From Ricordea florida (taxonomy: Eukaryota; Cnidaria; Anthozoa; Corallimorpharia; Ricordeidae): a stretch of DNA of 64,000 bases. Positions within the stretch are counted from its first letter, which is position 1. Each line of letters opens with the position of its first letter. The position numbers and the translations under genes are program-made. The notes under the pieces were generated by a model. That model saw only the letters and a list, made by a program, of their open reading frames with translations. It did no database searches and had not been told where the DNA came from. The stretch is from the NCBI GenBank assembly GCA_949710005.1, contig OX453273.1, forward strand, positions 34,795,250 through 34,859,249, written 5' to 3'. Positions 31,931-44,161 of this stretch are shown in pieces.

Positions 31931-32010
31931 TTTTAACACGCGTGGCCTCACTTTCGTGCGAAAATGATGACGTTGCATCCCATCATGGCGGACTGTGATT
32001 AAGGCGAATT
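31931..32010 (-). repeat. right terminal inverted repeat of the ISL2EU element
   Basis: Reverse complement of the left end with scattered changes. The nuclease ATG lies 6 bp inside it. Confidence 0.7.
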
Positions 32011-33260
32011 GTTCACGGAATTCAGTTTTGTCATCTAGAAAATTCTTTATCTATTTCCATAATAACGATGATCTATAATAGTTTAAGCAAACACAGAATG
32101 ATGGCTTGATTATAAAATTTCCTGTCTGGATTTTTTGTATGGGATCTGCCCTTTAAGTGGAACTTTAATACGACCTTTTCTAGAAAGCCTCCTGACACGC
32201 ATACATTTTATTTAAACGGAAGCAACCGACAACTTGTTGAGCGTTGTTTTAGACTCATGACGCCGGTATGTAAGTGAGATAGTACCTAAATTAGTACTGA
32301 AACGATCCTGAAAAAAATATTTGCGTAAGTAATGTTGCTCGGACTTAAACGAGAGTTACTAGCATAAAAGTACTCGAATTCGAAGTTGCCGGTTTATGTG
32401 GGTAATTAATCTGCCACTCAGATTCTACCAAAGGGCACAATGCTTCCCCACCCCGGGTTCCAGATCAAGTGACTAACAAAACACTCCGACCACGATTGGA
32501 AAAGAGCCCTTGAATATCAGTAGTATCAGTCCCTCCTGTCAATTTGGACATGAGCGTTGCCAGCCAGTGAAGTTTAAGGAGAGATGGGGGTGGGTGGTCC
32601 GGGGGGGGGAGTGGGGGGCTTGTTCCTGTATAAACTACAGGATCAAAGTTTGTGAAGTTGTGCACAAGACACTATATCGGCTGCTCTAATAAAAATACAG
32701 TGTGAGGGAGAAGAAAGCGGTTAAAAGTTACTCTGGAAATTTACGGTCTGTCCAGTAGTGATGGGCTCCTGGTCTGTCCTACTTCATTTTCGAAAGATTA
32801 ACAGTTATTTTCAGACCATGTTTACATAACTGCGTAACATCGCGTGCCCGGTAAACACATTCTAAAATTTCAGTTTATGTATGCTACAGTTCTTTCTTGC
32901 GCATCCACAATTCTATTCAATTCATGACTGTACTCCTTTCTCAATCCCATGGACTATCTTTTTATGCTGCACTTTGAGGCCAAGCAACCGTTGGTTCTAA
33001 AGAAATTTCGATAGCCTAAAGTTTCGCGGCATATAGTGTCTGAGCATACCAGTGTTTGGAATTGAGTAACTGTGTTTATATGAAATAGATCGTGTATTTG
33101 CACTGCGACTGAATATACGGAATTGAACATGTTGAAGATTTGACATTAAGCAAATTTTACCATTGGCAATTTAGCTTGGAAGAAGAGGCTGGAGGAGGAA
33201 TGGAACTCGCGACTAGCTCGCTAATACCGGTGCTAGCTATGCTCTACGTATGTATCACAA
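32011..33260. other. gene-poor spacer
   Basis: No coding exon or recognised repeat. A G-rich patch lies at 32585-32620. Confidence 0.3.
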
Positions 33261-33366
33261 GAAATTGGGTAAATCAAACGAGTTGATTAAGTAAGTTATA
33301 CCACCGTAAGGTAAAAGGGAGGTGCTGACGTTTCGAGCGTTAGCCCTTCGTCGGAGTATCAGTCGA
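33261..33366 (-). mobile_element. Penelope-like retroelement remnant with hammerhead-like core
   Basis: On the minus strand: ACTCCGACGAAGGGCTAACG followed by CTCGAAACGTCAGC and ACCTCCCTTTTACC. The second copy at 52731-52828 matches over about 100 bp, ending ACTCGTTTGATTTACCCAAT. CCGACGA, then a GGGC/GCTC stem with a TAAC loop, then GAAAC resembles a hammerhead ribozyme core with U4 changed to C. Assignment to Penelope-like elements is from memory of such repeats. Confidence 0.5.
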
Positions 33367-33536
33367 GCAAAAACAGCTGCTTACGCTGAGAACAGGTCCG
33401 GTTACCAGGTTGCATCATCATATGCATGATGCAAGGTAACCAAGGAACATGCTAGTCCGGTTTACCGGCGTTTATTAAAATTCGTTTGAAGATGTTTTAA
33501 AAATTCACACGGTTTCCACTCACAGGCTGATATTTA

Positions 33537-33836
33537 GGGACGGACCATTAGAAAAGTGATGGAGGGGGAGGGGTGGGGTGGGGAAAAAAACAAAAAAAAA
33601 TCATGCAAGGGAAAATGCCAAGAAAAAAAATTCATGCAAAGAAGAAGGTAAAAAAAAATTCATGCAGAAGGAAGGCCCAATTGTGACTTTTTTGCACGTA
33701 GTAAAAAAAATTCGTGCAGAGGGGTTCACCTGAAAAAAAAAATTCCCGCACAAGCAGTGAGCGAAAAAAAAATTCGTGCAAGCTGAAATTCCCCACCCAC
33801 CCCCCCCCCCCCATCACTTTTCTAATGGTCCGTCCC
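33537..33836. mobile_element. GGGACGGACCATT MITE, second copy (inverted)
   Basis: 300 bp between TTA duplications (33534-33536, 33837-33839). The same termini and internal A-tract phrases as 10582-10869, in opposite orientation. Confidence 0.8.
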
Positions 33837-33839
33837 TTA

Positions 33840-34379
33840 AGCTCAATATTCATAACACCCCATACACCGGATGTTTTAATTTTGGACTTCCCGTTTTAAT
33901 TAAAACAAGCGTTCTAAAGAAGACGATGACCTAATAATAATAAAAAAACAACACTCAGTTAAAATTTTCAGTTTGATAAAATTAAAGCTACCCTATTGAT
34001 ACAAGCAGCGTGACGAAATTGTTCTATTGAAGAGACGCCTACAAATCCTGTACAGGCCCGCTGCAGGTTCTAATCGTTTCCCTTAATTCCCATGACTATC
34101 TTATTTTTGTGTATTCTTTTTTTTTTCACGCATGGCAAACATTTTGGTACATGAGGGGACGCACAGGGCTTCTACTGCAAGTGCCGCAGAGAAATGCTAG
34201 GAAATAAAGTATTCTTCGGCTTAACTCTAATGTCCGTTGGTGTGTCCTGGTTGGTTTAAAGGCCATTTTGTCGATTTTTTTCCCCTTCTTTTATTGTGGA
34301 TAGTACCTCTGGTGCATCATATGGTGCAAATTTTCCTGCAGTCTTTGTCAGTTGCCAAAAATAACTTATCAGGCCTTAT
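33840..34379. other. spacer between two MITE copies
   Basis: No gene or recognised repeat seen. Confidence 0.3.
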
Positions 34380-34382
34380 TTA

Positions 34383-34599
34383 GGGACGGACCATTAATTA
34401 GAAAAGTGATGGGGGGGTTGGGGTGGGGAATTTTCAGGTTGCACGAATTTTTTTTTTCGCTCACTGCTTTTGCAGGAATTTTTTTTTTCAGGTGAACCTC
34501 TCTGCACGAATTTTTTTTACTACGTGTGAAAAAGTCACAATTGGACCTTCCTTCTGCATGAATTTTTTTTTTACCTTCTTCTTTGCATGAATTTTTTGG
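34383..34599 (+). mobile_element. GGGACGGACCATT MITE, truncated third copy
   Basis: Left end preserved after TTA (34380-34382), with a 4-bp insertion in ATTAATTAGAAAAG. It breaks off in the T-tract repeats near 34599 and lacks the right terminus, being followed at once by TTAACTCTTTCACTCCCAAG. Confidence 0.75.
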
Positions 34600-34604
34600 A
34601 TGTT

Positions 34605-34709
34605 TTAACTCTTTCACTCCCAAGGGGCCTCCATTATATCTGACGAGTAAACTCGTCTGGCGTTAGACAGAGCAAAATCTGTGAAGTCACTCTTGGGAGT
34701 GTTAAGGGA
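34605..34709. mobile_element. short TTAA-flanked remnant (piggyBac-like)
   Basis: TTAA then CTCTTTCACTCCCAAG at the left, and CACTCTTGGGAGTG then TTAA at the right. The imperfect terminal repeat and TTAA flanks recall the larger element at 57699-58759. Confidence 0.4.
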
Positions 34710-34869
34710 GATAGTTTTTAAAGGAATCTACGTCCGGGAGACTGAATGACATATTTTCCATGTTCTCACAATTGCAAGTAACGATAACGATGACGTCATG
34801 GTCTAGGTTTTCCCGCTCAATTATGAAATTGCGACCGCCGACGAAAGGTTTGTCGAAGCCTGCGATAAG

Positions 34870-34946
34870 TGTATTAGCTACGTGTAGCCGCACCCTCCCC
34901 CGAAGGAAAAAACGCGAGGAGGGAAGGCGCGGCTACACGTACGCTA
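34870..34946. repeat. palindromic repeat
   Basis: GCTACGTGTAGCCGC at the left and GCGCGGCTACACGTACG at the right enclose a C-rich and G-rich centre, a foldback of about 70 bp. Confidence 0.55.
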
Positions 34947-35484
34947 TATATAAGTGTAGTTTCGTAAGTGGTGTACGTATTTTTCAGTTAAAAACATTCA
35001 TGACTATACCAATATATGATACTTTTTCACGCCCAAACACATTCACAATCATGATCAGGAACGATGTGAGGTCGGCTAGGTAGGAATCCTCTCTCCTGGA
35101 GTTTGACCACATATTGAACCAGAGTGTGCGAAAATCTGTCCTCATCCATTGATGTGGTACCCACAAAATAATTTGGCAATTACAACATTATCCAAAAGTA
35201 CCAGAGTGATTCGCTCCTGATAGCACTAATTGATAAATAAATTGTTAGCGTAATAAACTGGCACAACAGCAAAAACGTGTGGTTGTTTTGCGCTGGTATT
35301 TTCAAGAAACACGTCCCCGAAACAGAACAAAGCCAGAAGACGTAAAATTTATTTCGAAATGGTTATGCCAGTTTATTTGTATTCTTTGACACTCGAGGTA
35401 ATGATTGTTTAATAACAACACGGAATCAAATGACTATCAAGCCAAGCAAGAGAAAATGAGGAAAGAGAGCATAACCCCGTCTGA
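34947..35484. other. no recognised feature
   Basis: Spacer without supportable genes or repeats. Confidence 0.3.
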
Positions 35485-35486
35485 TA

Positions 35487-35657
35487 TGATAAGGGGACAG
35501 AATCTATTTTAGCGCGGAATCTATTTATATCTCGTTCCATGGCTGCGCGGTTTCCCCATGGCGCATTGAAATTACAAGCACGTGATGAGAAGGACATCAA
35601 CCATTGGTCAGTTTAGAATAGTTTCCGGATCTTAAAATAGATACTGTCCTCTTATCA
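35487..35657. mobile_element. 171-bp MITE with TGATAAGGGGACAG termini
   Basis: Left TGATAAGGGGACAGAATCTA, right TAGATACTGTCCTCTTATCA; TA on both sides (35485-35486, 35658-35659). Non-coding, TA-target DNA transposon derivative. Confidence 0.7.
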
Positions 35658-35659
35658 TA

Positions 35660-37540
35660 GTAAGAGAACCTAGTACAGAAGATGTGTTCTCTTACCTCAT
35701 TTTCTTTTAGTACAAGTAAATATGGTTTGTTCTAGCTGAGTTACGATGTAATTGGGTGGATTGTGATGAAATTAAAAATGCTTGACTTTATTCCAGAATT
35801 AAACAAGTTATCAAGAACTCGGCGGACGAGAATTTTACTAGTGGACTTGCCAACAAAACTGTCAACTGACACGCTTGCATTAAACCGCGCCAAAGTTACT
35901 GTACAGACAATAAATTCTATCAGAGGGTTACATTGATGCGATACTTAAGTTTTGGAGTTTCAAGCAGTTTCGTTACAAACTATAGTTTGAGCAATAACTC
36001 AGCACTTTTTACTACAGAGTGACAATGTTGATAGAAGTATCATAGAGGTCAGCGGTATTCCGCATAGGTCGTAGGATGTGTGTTTAATCATAGTCTCTCG
36101 AGGGACTATATGGTAAAATGAACATGGCTGCATGTCAGCTGTGAATAAAGTGTACGTGTTGTGTCCTCGAAAGCTGTTGCTCCTTCGATGGAAGCTTTCC
36201 GAGCCGGTCAACAACGAAATAGAAAGTCACTGTGGAAGTTAGACTCGTGTTTAGCTACTCCGGCTCTAGTTAACTGCTAAGTACTTGTACTGGGAAAATA
36301 AAGAAACCGATAAATGTTTATCAACAGCACCTCCAATTTACACTGGTTGTTGTCTGACCCAACCAATCAGAAAGCGTTTTGGATATTTACCTTACAGGTG
36401 GTTAATAACCGTTGCTTTGTCCGCGATGCTGTATGAGGTAGACAACACAAATAACCCCAAAGCAACAGTGTTCATAAATGCTGTGTACATCCCTTGTTTT
36501 TCTTTACCAGTTTGTTAAGATTTCGTTGAGACTATCTTACATCGGTGTGACCGTTTCGTTATACATAATGGCGTGGATTTTAAGCACATTATTCAAATAT
36601 TCACTCTATGGACCTGCAGCGTCCGGAATTGCCAAAGATAAAGGTGAGCAGATTTATTAATAGTTTTATACCGGCATAGGAATCTACAGAGCCTAGGAGC
36701 TTCAAGAAATCTTCTTCAAATGCTGTCAGTAATTCATATGGAGATGTCGATATTTCAGTCGAGTATGTGAACGAAAACGCTGAACGAATTGCGGGAACCC
36801 ATTTTATCAGCTATGATACTGTTTTACAAGTATACAGCCGGATGCAGCTTCTCCAAGCATCATTTAACCCAGACTGAAGTTTTGTACAGCAACAAATTCA
36901 ACTGATCGAATATGTCAGAGCCAGTGGTCATTTAATTTAATTTCGCCTGAACATAGGAAAAGAACTAAAAACTGAAATTGGTTCAGTCGGGTTTCTTGAT
37001 TTATATTTTTCTCATCGTCATTAACCAGGAACCGCGGAGACCACTTTAAAGTGGTAGGGCTATAAAGTCTGACCTATGTAAGCAAACGTTAACGTCAACG
37101 TTTCTCATTTTATCTTGCCCCAGTGAAAAATTCAAGCAAAAAAGTAGTGGGGCAAAAGCCCTACAAGCCCCTCCCTCTCCGCAGTGACTGTTAACAGCGT
37201 ATATCTCTGACAATACCTGAATATTAAGCGCAGGTTACTTTCCTTTTCCACCTTGCAATAACTAAAATGAGAATTTTATATTTAAAAAAACTTCGTTTTA
37301 ACTTTCTATTTTAAGAACATGATTTTAAACGCTACACTGTTCTAAAGAACACACGCGTGCGTGAGTGAGCGCCATTTGCTTTATTATCAAGATACATCAA
37401 ATATAAGAGGAAAACGTTTATTTTCTGAGAACAGAGAACTGAAACAAGTGTTCCATACAGTACCGTAAACTGATCAGTTCACCTTTAAACCCTAGCTTTC
37501 CACAGACCCAAGCCTGAAATATTATTTTCAATGCTGCTGA
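35660..37540. other. gene-poor region
   Basis: A 26-codon open segment at 36568-36644 (MAWILSTLFKYSLYGPAASG...) ends at a GTGAGC donor-like site, but I found no partner exon. The rest shows no coding signal. Confidence 0.3.
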
Positions 37541-38660
37541 ACAATATATGGCGCGGCACTCTTTCATTGTTTAGTATAGAGTTTGTGTGGTCCTAACTTT
37601 TCATCCTGGATGAAACATGCTTTGTGCCTATTTTTTGGAACCCTACTGTCCTGTACTGTTATGTGGTACTGTTTACCGAATTGTTTTGCTGTCTACGGTG
37701 TGATTTTTACGTTTTCATCCATGCCTTAAATCATGCAGTTTTACCATTTCGACGCCATTGCAACTGTGCTATGGCAGTGACAGGCGATTTAGTGACATCC
37801 GCCAAATTGCAAAACTTTTTTTTATTTTCTGACGCAGGAAAATACGGAACACATTTTATAACTCGGTCTTCCCCAGATGGGTAGCCCGAGTAAAACGTAG
37901 TGCGACCACTCTCTTTGGGAAGCTACTACTCCCAAAGATCAGTGCTGTGTACTGCTTGTTGGCCGTGTGATTCTAACCTTTTCATCTGTGTATCAAACGT
38001 TGGAATGTGACCATTCTTTGTAAACCTACTGAACAGTACTGTACTGTGGTACTATTTGTTTTACTATACAGTGTGGTTCTAACTTTTTCATCTGTGTATC
38101 AAACCTTGCAATGTGACCATTCTTTGTAAAGCTACTGAACAGTACTGCACTGTGGTACTGTTTGTTTTATCAGATACAGTGTTGTTCTAACTTTTTCATC
38201 TGTGGATCAAACCATGCAATGTAACCGTTCTTTAGAAAGCTACTGAACAGACTGTACTATGGTACTATTTGATTAATTATACAGTATGGTTCTAACTTTT
38301 TCATCTGTGGATCAAATCTTGCAATGTGACAATTCTTTGGAAAGCTACTAAACAGTAGTGTACTTCGATGCTGTTTGTTTAATTGCATAGTGCGGTTCTA
38401 CTTTTCTTATCTAGGGGTCAAATCATACAGCGCCACTGTCACTGACGGGCCATTCTTTTTACTGCTACGAAACAGTTCTGTACCTTGGTGCTCGGCTTTT
38501 TCTATTTGCAAAATATTTCTTAAATTTTTCATCTGTGCTGGAAACCGTGCAGTGCTTCTTAATTGCAAAGCTACTGAACGGCAGTGTCTGCTCAGTTTCG
38601 CTTACGTTGTATAGTTATAACTCTCTCACCTCCAGTCAATCTGTGCAATACAGCCATTCT
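37540..38660 (+). repeat. ~108-bp tandem repeat array, plus orientation
   Basis: About ten units, of which the best (37960-38370) carry TTTTTCATCTGTGGATCAAA, CAATGTGACCATTCTTTG and AAGCTACTGAACAGTACTG. It is the reverse complement of the 15050-16345 family. Outer units are diverged. Frames in it have no gene character. Confidence 0.85.
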
Positions 38661-41100
38661 GTGTAAAGAACTATTCAATTATGCTTCAAGTTGCGGCATG
38701 TTAATCCCCCCATGAGTTGTCGTATATTATTTCGGCATCAAACAAAACAGGTCACCGAGTAGTTGAAGTGTAACCATATAAACAGTAACGATGATCGCCC
38801 AAATTAAACCCCCGCCAATGAGAATCTTGCACTGGCTTGGCTTTGATAGAAAAGAAAATGAACTTGAGTAGGCTTGCATAAAAGTTTCCAGTGATTAGTG
38901 CCAACTGATAAAGTTTCGGTCAAAACGTTTCGATCGTTTTTTTTTTTATTTCGTTCTAATTGTTCAAATTTTAATATCCGTTCAGTTTTGATCCCAGAGT
39001 ATAGTTTTATTTTTGATCCAGTATATCGTACACGGTCACCTGGTCACAGGAACAGTACTAGTTTTTATACGTGTAAACCAATTTGTTGGATGCGTGTACA
39101 ATCAGGCAGAGAATTGTTCAAGTACTTGGCCACAAGTTGAGGAAATGACATCAGAATGCATCTGTGGATTTTAAACTCTGATTTAAGTGTACAACAGTAG
39201 CCACAGAAAATTCAGTAAAGTAAGAAACCGATAGAAGATCAATAATAAACCTGCATAATTGTGTTTTTTCTTTTTTGTTATAATATTGCTAACTCAAAAT
39301 AAGCCAGAGTAATCAATGACCACATAGACTGCACATTTTGTTCCCTGCTAAAAATTCAGGTCAGCAAAGAAGTCACCAAGGACGACAATGCTACTAACGA
39401 TAGCGCGAATTAACCCGCGGTCGCCGACACGATATATCTCGATCAAGGCTTATCGCAGTTTGAAAATCAATCACAGGAAATACCTGATAAACTGTGTTGA
39501 GAACTTGAGGTGGTGATGATATTTCAGTTTACATACTTGATAAACGAAATTGTGCTTACTAGATGAATTAAAAGTAGACAACATAAGGAAATATCATGTT
39601 TTGACAACTGCAATAAAAATGCGACGTAAAAAAACGTAATTGAGTGGTGAAACTGCTACTTGTGTAGATTAGGAATTGGTGGAGAACATTTTGCGGTGAT
39701 GTCTTCGTTTTTGATTCAGTTTCTTTTGTGGATAATCTCAATACTTCCACGTGGTGTTTTGCATACGCACGACCTGCCAAAACAGAATATATTGAATGAC
39801 GTCATAACAAAACCTTATCTCTTTATATTCTGGTTTTCGCCTTTGTCGTATCCATCGCTGGTGAAAACTAGTGGCTGACAGGAAAGTCACAAGTAACAAC
39901 AAATGGCGCATCATAAACGATGGTCATATCCACGAAATGTTCGCTTCACAGGTAAGCCGATACATACCACGTTGTAGCATCATAGGGGTTCAACCGAAGA
40001 AGAAACCCCATTGTGCTGTTTCGTATCGCAGTCGATTTCAAAACAGCAATTTCGTAAGCGGTAGTGCTTTCAACATTCGAGAATCCATAATCTGACCCAA
40101 ATGTCAGGAGACACGCGACTGAATGGCGTCCATCACAGCGTTAATCGAATATCTGTCACTGCTTATTTTTTTTCATAGCAAGTTAATTTGGCTAGAAGTT
40201 CAACTCGAAGTGAGAGATCTATTTTGTTACCGTTAGCGACCGTTGATTTAAGAAAGCAGTGGTATACAATTAAATATTAATATCTACACCCACAAAAAAC
40301 AGATCTTAAAGTATAATACAAATTGATCTCCAAAAAACAGAATATGGGCAGGATTTTTTTTTAAGAATTCCCATATGCGACACACTGTTTTAAAGTCGAC
40401 GGAAAACTTTTTTTATGAAATAAGTGTCGATTTACATGAAAAGGGATATCATTTAGAATCATATTTTGTTTTGTCTTATACTCAGAGAGGCAAACATGTC
40501 AAACAAATGAACACAAGAGCTCGAATTGCCCACCATGTACACTCGCACAAAACTTGGTTTTTCTGCAGGTGTGAAGGCCGGTTTGCATGTTCAATTTATA
40601 ATTATCGCGAGACTTGTTTTGCAGTAAATTGAAAACGGCAGTTTTAAATCACCCGTGTTAACGGCCTGTTACTTTTTCCTTGATTTCAGGGCGATTCAGG
40701 CGCAGTTTGTTTGTGAGTTTAGAAATTTGTCTTTGAGCAGGTCATTAACTTCACGTGCCTGTGTGCCGTGTTGTGTGACACCTTGAAACAAAGTCACACA
40801 ACACGACTTTAATTCTCTGGTAGTGTATCGGAAAAATAATAAAATCAGTCTTAAAGGACAAATAAGAGACAAGTTGAGACATTGGGACATTTCCGCATCA
40901 GTTTCAGCAGACTGCGTGCAGACGGTCTTCAAGCGAGCTAGCATTTCATGTCGAGGCCCGCCATGCACAGGCCCCGCTCTCTCTGTATTCTTTTGTAGAA
41001 CGTACTTCATTGTTGTCGTTATTTCTTTGTGAGCAATGTGTAAATCAAAAGAACTCTGGAAGAAACAATGAATGTAAATTAAAAAGTTTCAATTCACCGA
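38661..41100. other. gene-poor region upstream of DIP2
   Basis: No convincing exon on either strand. Frames such as 39871-40095 and 40375-40632 lack homology I can recognise and have no splice partners. Confidence 0.3.
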
Positions 41101-41393
41101 CCCCACGTTTAGAAACTCTTGTCTAGTGTCTTTTTATTGGATGATTGGGTTTGGTCATGGACTCCTTGTTTGGCTGGGGCGGTTGGTTGTCTTTAATACC
41201 GTCCACCTAGTGGTCATGTGCACTTTTTGACTCTGGAGAAGTCCCCTTCTTTAAGGAGGAAAGGAAAAAATTACCTGAATTCATTGGAAGAAAACCTTGA
41301 TCGAGCATTCCACTCATATTTTCCAGCGAATATATTGAGTGGGCTAGCTGTGAGCAAGCATTTGCATGCTGGGTAATGAACAGAGCTGGTCTT

Positions 41394-41403
41394 GTCACGT
41401 GAC
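41394..41403. promoter_or_regulatory. palindromic E-box in the DIP2 5' flank
   Basis: GTCACGTGAC, 119 bp upstream of the DIP2 start codon. It fits the USF/TFE-type (CLEAR-like) E-box consensus. Occupancy is unknown. Confidence 0.4.
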
Positions 41404-41521
41404 ACAGTGGCTTGTCTGCTGCGAACGTAAACAGAGTTGGTGAACGTTTGCCTCGCCCACTGGATGCCAAAAAATTCATTATTTTCTTGCAGAACCCTTG
41501 CTGCAATCCCGACCAAAAAGC

Positions 41522-44161
41522 ATGGCAGAACCACCTGAGTCTTCCCTGCCACCTTCTGTCCTTGAGAAACTTCGAGAGTTAAATGCTGAGTTGACCGAAG
41601 GTGAGTCGATCGAATGGCGGTGAGGCGGATTTCCATGGGACGAGAAGTATTTGACATTTATTTAAGACTGAAGTTTGGGTCTATGTAGACTAGTACATTC
41701 GTAGTAAAGATACCTTGTTCTCTTGTTACTGACTTGCATAGTTGATAAAAGCTGTTTCTAAAAAGCCTCGACGGAGGAGTAGCGCCGCATGGAGAAATTT
41801 ATTTTTTGCGGGATCACTCACTCTGGCCAAATTCTAAATTAAGATTAAGAAACTATTTCATGAATAAAGTCATGAACGCGAACTCTGTTTTTTAAAATAC
41901 GCTTCGCTGAATAAGTTCGTCAACATTCTTTATGATTTGATTTGAAAAGAGAGATGTTTGACAGCTCTCGCGTCTCGGTTTTACGGCTATGTTTCAAAAT
42001 GTGCAAGCTTTCCTGTAGACTACTGACTCGTGATTCACTGGCAGGAATTCGACATTTACAAAATAGATGGGTGCATCTTGGTGAGATCGCTGCATGAAAA
42101 CCATTCACCTTCGTATTTAATCACTCGTGTTAAAGAAGACTTCTAACTTCACACAAATATAAGCGTAATTTAAACGATTATGATTCATATTATTTTGGCA
42201 AACTTCAAGTGTCAAGGAGGACGGCGTGTTTTTGTTTAATTTGAACAAGAACGCGTTACTAGAGAAATATTTTCCATTTTACCATCAGACATTATTGGAG
42301 GAAGATCTGTCAGCTAGATTGAAATAACGATTTTGTTCAAGGGACGTAAAATTATTTGGTGATCGGTTTATCAGTAATTTACTTTTTTCAAGATCACAAC
42401 ATTTCTCTAAAGTAAACATCGGAGCGGACAGAGCTTCGATGGCTTCTTTAAATTTACCATAAGGTCAGGCATGAAATTCCATCTTGTAAAGACAAACCGT
42501 TTCTTGATCGATTGAGGAGTAAGTATTAATGCCCGATTTGCTTTTTCGCCGTCATTGTTGCCACTTTGATGTAAATTTTATTTATCGAGAACTGCAGTGT
42601 GCTAGTTCATCTACAATATCTAGTGTCTGTATAATGCAACGTTCTGTTGACTTCGGTGGAATTTCTTAGCCTGTCTTTATTAAGGTCTAGTTTAAGGGCA
42701 TCTCGAAATGCTTGTCGTTTGTCTGTGTGATAATCGTATTTGTATGTTAATTACAAATGTTTAAAAGTCACATTTCTATTAATTAAAGTGATTTTTAATT
42801 TACAAGCAAATGGAGGTGGTCCATGGAGAAGAGTGCTTATTTCTCATGATATCATACATACATGTTTGTGTATAAAGTTATGCTACAAACATGGAAGATT
42901 TTGCATATCTCAGGGATCATAAGTGTTGTCTTTTGTAGAAAATACCGAGTTTAAATGCAAGTTATACTTTATATTTTTCTGCATCTCATTGACTCTAAAC
43001 GATATTACTGGTACATCAGTCATCATAATGAAGTGAATTTTGTTTGGAATTTGATAAGAAATATGAAATCAGATGCATAAGAAACAGTATTTAAGCAAAA
43101 CAGTACTGTTTAGCAGCTTTCAGATCCTTGAGGTGCTGCATGATTTAATCCACACGTGATGAAGTCAGTCCCACAGGTGATCAGTCACCCATTTGTTAGT
43201 TGTTGTTTGATTACAATACATGCATAAAGACAGGGCAACACAGTATAGTAAAGCAAACAGTATGGTACCACTATAGAGTGTTCAGTACCTTTCCAAAGCA
43301 ATTGCTGACATTGCATAGTTTACATTAGTGGTAAAAAAATTTAGAACCACTCTTTGGTAACTGAAACAATACCACAGTAAAGTGCTTCTTTGTAGCTTTC
43401 AAAGAATAGTCACACTGGCATTGTATAATTAAAGGAACAGTACCACAGTACAGTACTAGCTGCTCAGTAGACTTCCAATTACAGTGTAATGGTTGTCACA
43501 TTTATAGATGAACTTTACTGTAAAAAACAAGTAATGCAATGATATAGTTGGGAGACTAACCCAGCAGTTGTCAAAATGTGGATTATGCCAAAAAGTATGG
43601 TACCAACAGGGATTAGGAAGAAAAACAGGCAAATGAGCCTATAGCCCCTGTCATTGGAAAGTTATGGGCCATTTATAAAAAGTTTGGGCCATTAGGGCAA
43701 TTAAATGGGCCAGGAAAAATTTCAACAAAGGTTACATAATTCATCATTAAACTGAAAATTCTACAAGTTAAAATCCTTTTTACAAAGTGGTGTATATTTT
43801 ACTAGCTGTATCACAGCTTGGGCGCGTCACAGGCCTGGTAAGTCTTTTTTGATGCACCATGGCGCACGGCCTTCGTAATTCCTGTACCGGGGAATACATA
43901 CTCAATGATATTGACATAAACAGTCATGGTGAACCAATTTTTTGCTCACAATCAATTTTCATGCAAAGCTAAAGTATCTTGATAGCATTAAGGTTGCATT
44001 TCTTTTAAATTTGATAGTTTTAATATTTTGTAAGTGGGATGAATTTGTTCAAAGACAGGTGTCTCCTGGTTGACCACATTTCAAATTGCTTTCAGGTGAC
44101 ATTACACAGAAAGGCTATGAAAAGAAAAGGGCAAAACTGTTGGGTCCCTATCTGTCAAGAG
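41522..44161 (+). CDS. DIP2 exons 1-2: DMAP1-binding domain
   Basis: Exon 1 (41522-41600) gives LEKLRELNAELTE; exon 2 (44096-44161) completes GDITQKGYEKKRAKLLGPYL. This helix-turn-helix is the hallmark of the DMAP1-binding domain. The start is the first ATG after the promoter flank and matches the family's usual length before the domain. Intron 1 is 2.5 kb and contains a degraded ~108-bp tandem array. Confidence 0.95.

Larger units (their letters stand above)
28681..32010. mobile_element. ISL2EU-type DNA transposon with two convergent genes
   Basis: Terminal inverted repeats of about 75 bp. Left (28681-28758) reads ATTCGCCTTTATCGTACAG ... GAGGCCACGCGTGTAAA. The reverse complement of the right end (31931-32010) reads AATTCGCCTTAATCACAG ... 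GAGGCCACGCGTGTTAAAA. Between them lie a plus-strand THAP-DDE transposase gene and a minus-strand YqaJ nuclease gene, the two-protein set described for ISL2EU (IS4EU) transposons. The exact ends and target duplication could not be fixed. It sits between the phosphatase promoter and the gene-poor region. Confidence 0.85.

Noticed and set aside
36568..36644. Short first-exon-like frame (MAWILSTLFKYSLYG...) ending at a GTGAGC donor
   Set aside because: No second exon, domain or repeat evidence found before DIP2; it may be chance.
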